Below, piece by piece: positions 63,601 through 64,000 of a stretch of 64,000 nt of DNA (within the stretch, counting starts at the first letter, position 1; each line of letters opens with the position of its first letter). Both the position numbers and the translations under genes were made by a program. The notes under the pieces were generated by a model that searched no databases, was not told where the DNA came from, and saw nothing but the letters and a program-made list of their open reading frames with translations. The DNA is from Ancylobacter mangrovi (GTDB lineage Bacteria; Pseudomonadota; Alphaproteobacteria; Rhizobiales; Xanthobacteraceae): positions 90,373 through 154,372 of the forward strand of contig NZ_JANTHZ010000014.1 of NCBI RefSeq assembly GCF_024752355.1. Direction: 5' to 3'.

Positions 63601-64000
63601 ATGAAATCTTCGCGGTATGTGGCCATGAACGGTGGTTGGTTCGGTAAGACGATTTCGTTTCTGGCCATTGTTCTTCTCTTTGTCGTCGGCAATGTTGCTG
63701 TGTCGTGGTCGGCGGCCGGAGGGGCGGCCGCATCCGTTGTCGTCGAGGGCAACCAGCGTGTGGATGCGGACACGATCTGCTCCTATTTCGCGACCGATCC
63801 CGGGCAGTCGCTGACGCCGGCGAAGATCGACGAGGCGCTGAAGTCGCTCTACGCGACGGGGCTGTTCTCGGACGTCACCATCAGCCATCGCGGCGGCCGG
63901 CTCGTCGTCTCCGTCAAGGAGAACGAGGTCATCAACCGCGTCGCCTTCGAGGGCAACAAGAAGCTCAAGGACGAGCAGCTCGCCAGCGAGGTGCAGTCGA
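63601..64000 (+). CDS. BamA/Omp85-family outer-membrane assembly protein (3' end outside window)
   Basis: 133 codons are visible before the window ends. A basic start and hydrophobic signal (ISFLAIVLLFVVGNVAVSWS) lead into POTRA-type repeats: ASVVVEGNQRVDADTICSYF, PAKIDEALKSLYATGLFSDV and NRVAFEGNKKLKDEQLASEV. These are the first and second POTRA domains of BamA. In Hyphomicrobiales the essential bamA normally follows rseP and precedes lpxD; here it follows a long AT-rich non-coding region instead, so this may be a second, accessory Omp85 gene. ATG at 63601 or 63625 could be the start. Confidence 0.86.
   Translation, partial: MKSSRYVAMNGGWFGKTISFLAIVLLFVVGNVAVSWSAAGGAAASVVVEGNQRVDADTICSYFATDPGQSLTPAKIDEALKSLYATGLFSDVTISHRGGRLVVSVKENEVINRVAFEGNKKLKDEQLASEVQS

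Overview
The window is about 64 kb of high-GC (roughly 65-70 percent by eye) bacterial chromosome. Gene content and order point to an alphaproteobacterium of the order Hyphomicrobiales (Rhizobiales). The strongest evidence is the housekeeping block at 50.0-56.1 kb (yacG, maf, low-molecular-weight phosphatase, UPF0262, hisD, DUF2948, murA), typical of that order. A Xanthobacteraceae-like genome (Ancylobacter/Starkeya type) is my guess, not something the sequence proves.

Layout. (1) 0-7 kb: a catabolic operon with the end of a nucleoside-deaminase-like gene, a complete polyamine-type ABC importer, an amidohydrolase and a creatininase-family enzyme that keeps all five creatininase metal ligands. 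(2) 7-13.2 kb: a divergent SDR/HxlR pair, a GH15 glucoamylase followed by a polyphosphate-glucokinase-like ROK kinase, and an MFS exporter. (3) 13.3-20.9 kb: an unusual protein joining a PAP2 phosphatase domain to an autotransporter barrel, an aldo/keto reductase, a YkuD-type protein and a secreted Cys-type sulfatase. (4) 21.1-27.4 kb: a compact seven-gene MoxR/Bat operon (AAA ATPase, DUF58, DUF4381, two VWA proteins, TPR protein, BatD), facing two outer-membrane-protein genes (27.4-29.2 kb).

(5) 29.5-41.5 kb: two parallel modules. Each has a LysR regulator, a polar-amino-acid-type ABC importer and a MmgE/PrpD enzyme; the first also has a sarcosine-oxidase-like flavoenzyme. They look like uptake and breakdown routes for amino-acid-like or aminopolycarboxylate compounds. 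(6) 41.6-49.8 kb: a degraded, island-like segment next to tRNA-Phe. It holds an isochorismatase-family gene and a pirin gene that have both lost their 5' ends at one junction, a sugar ABC permease with an in-frame amber codon, two tandem DUF1254 genes, two tandem AraC regulators of visibly lower GC, and the stump of a P4-type integrase.

(7) 49.8-56.6 kb: tRNA-Phe, the conserved housekeeping block and tRNA-Thr. (8) 56.7-62.7 kb: two TetR regulators and a two-gene RND efflux operon with palindromic operator candidates in the divergent promoter region. (9) 62.7-64 kb: a long non-coding stretch, AT-rich in its second half and containing an 11-G run, then the 5' end of a BamA/Omp85-family gene that leaves the window.

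Several long open frames antisense to real genes are GC-rich coding shadows and were left out.
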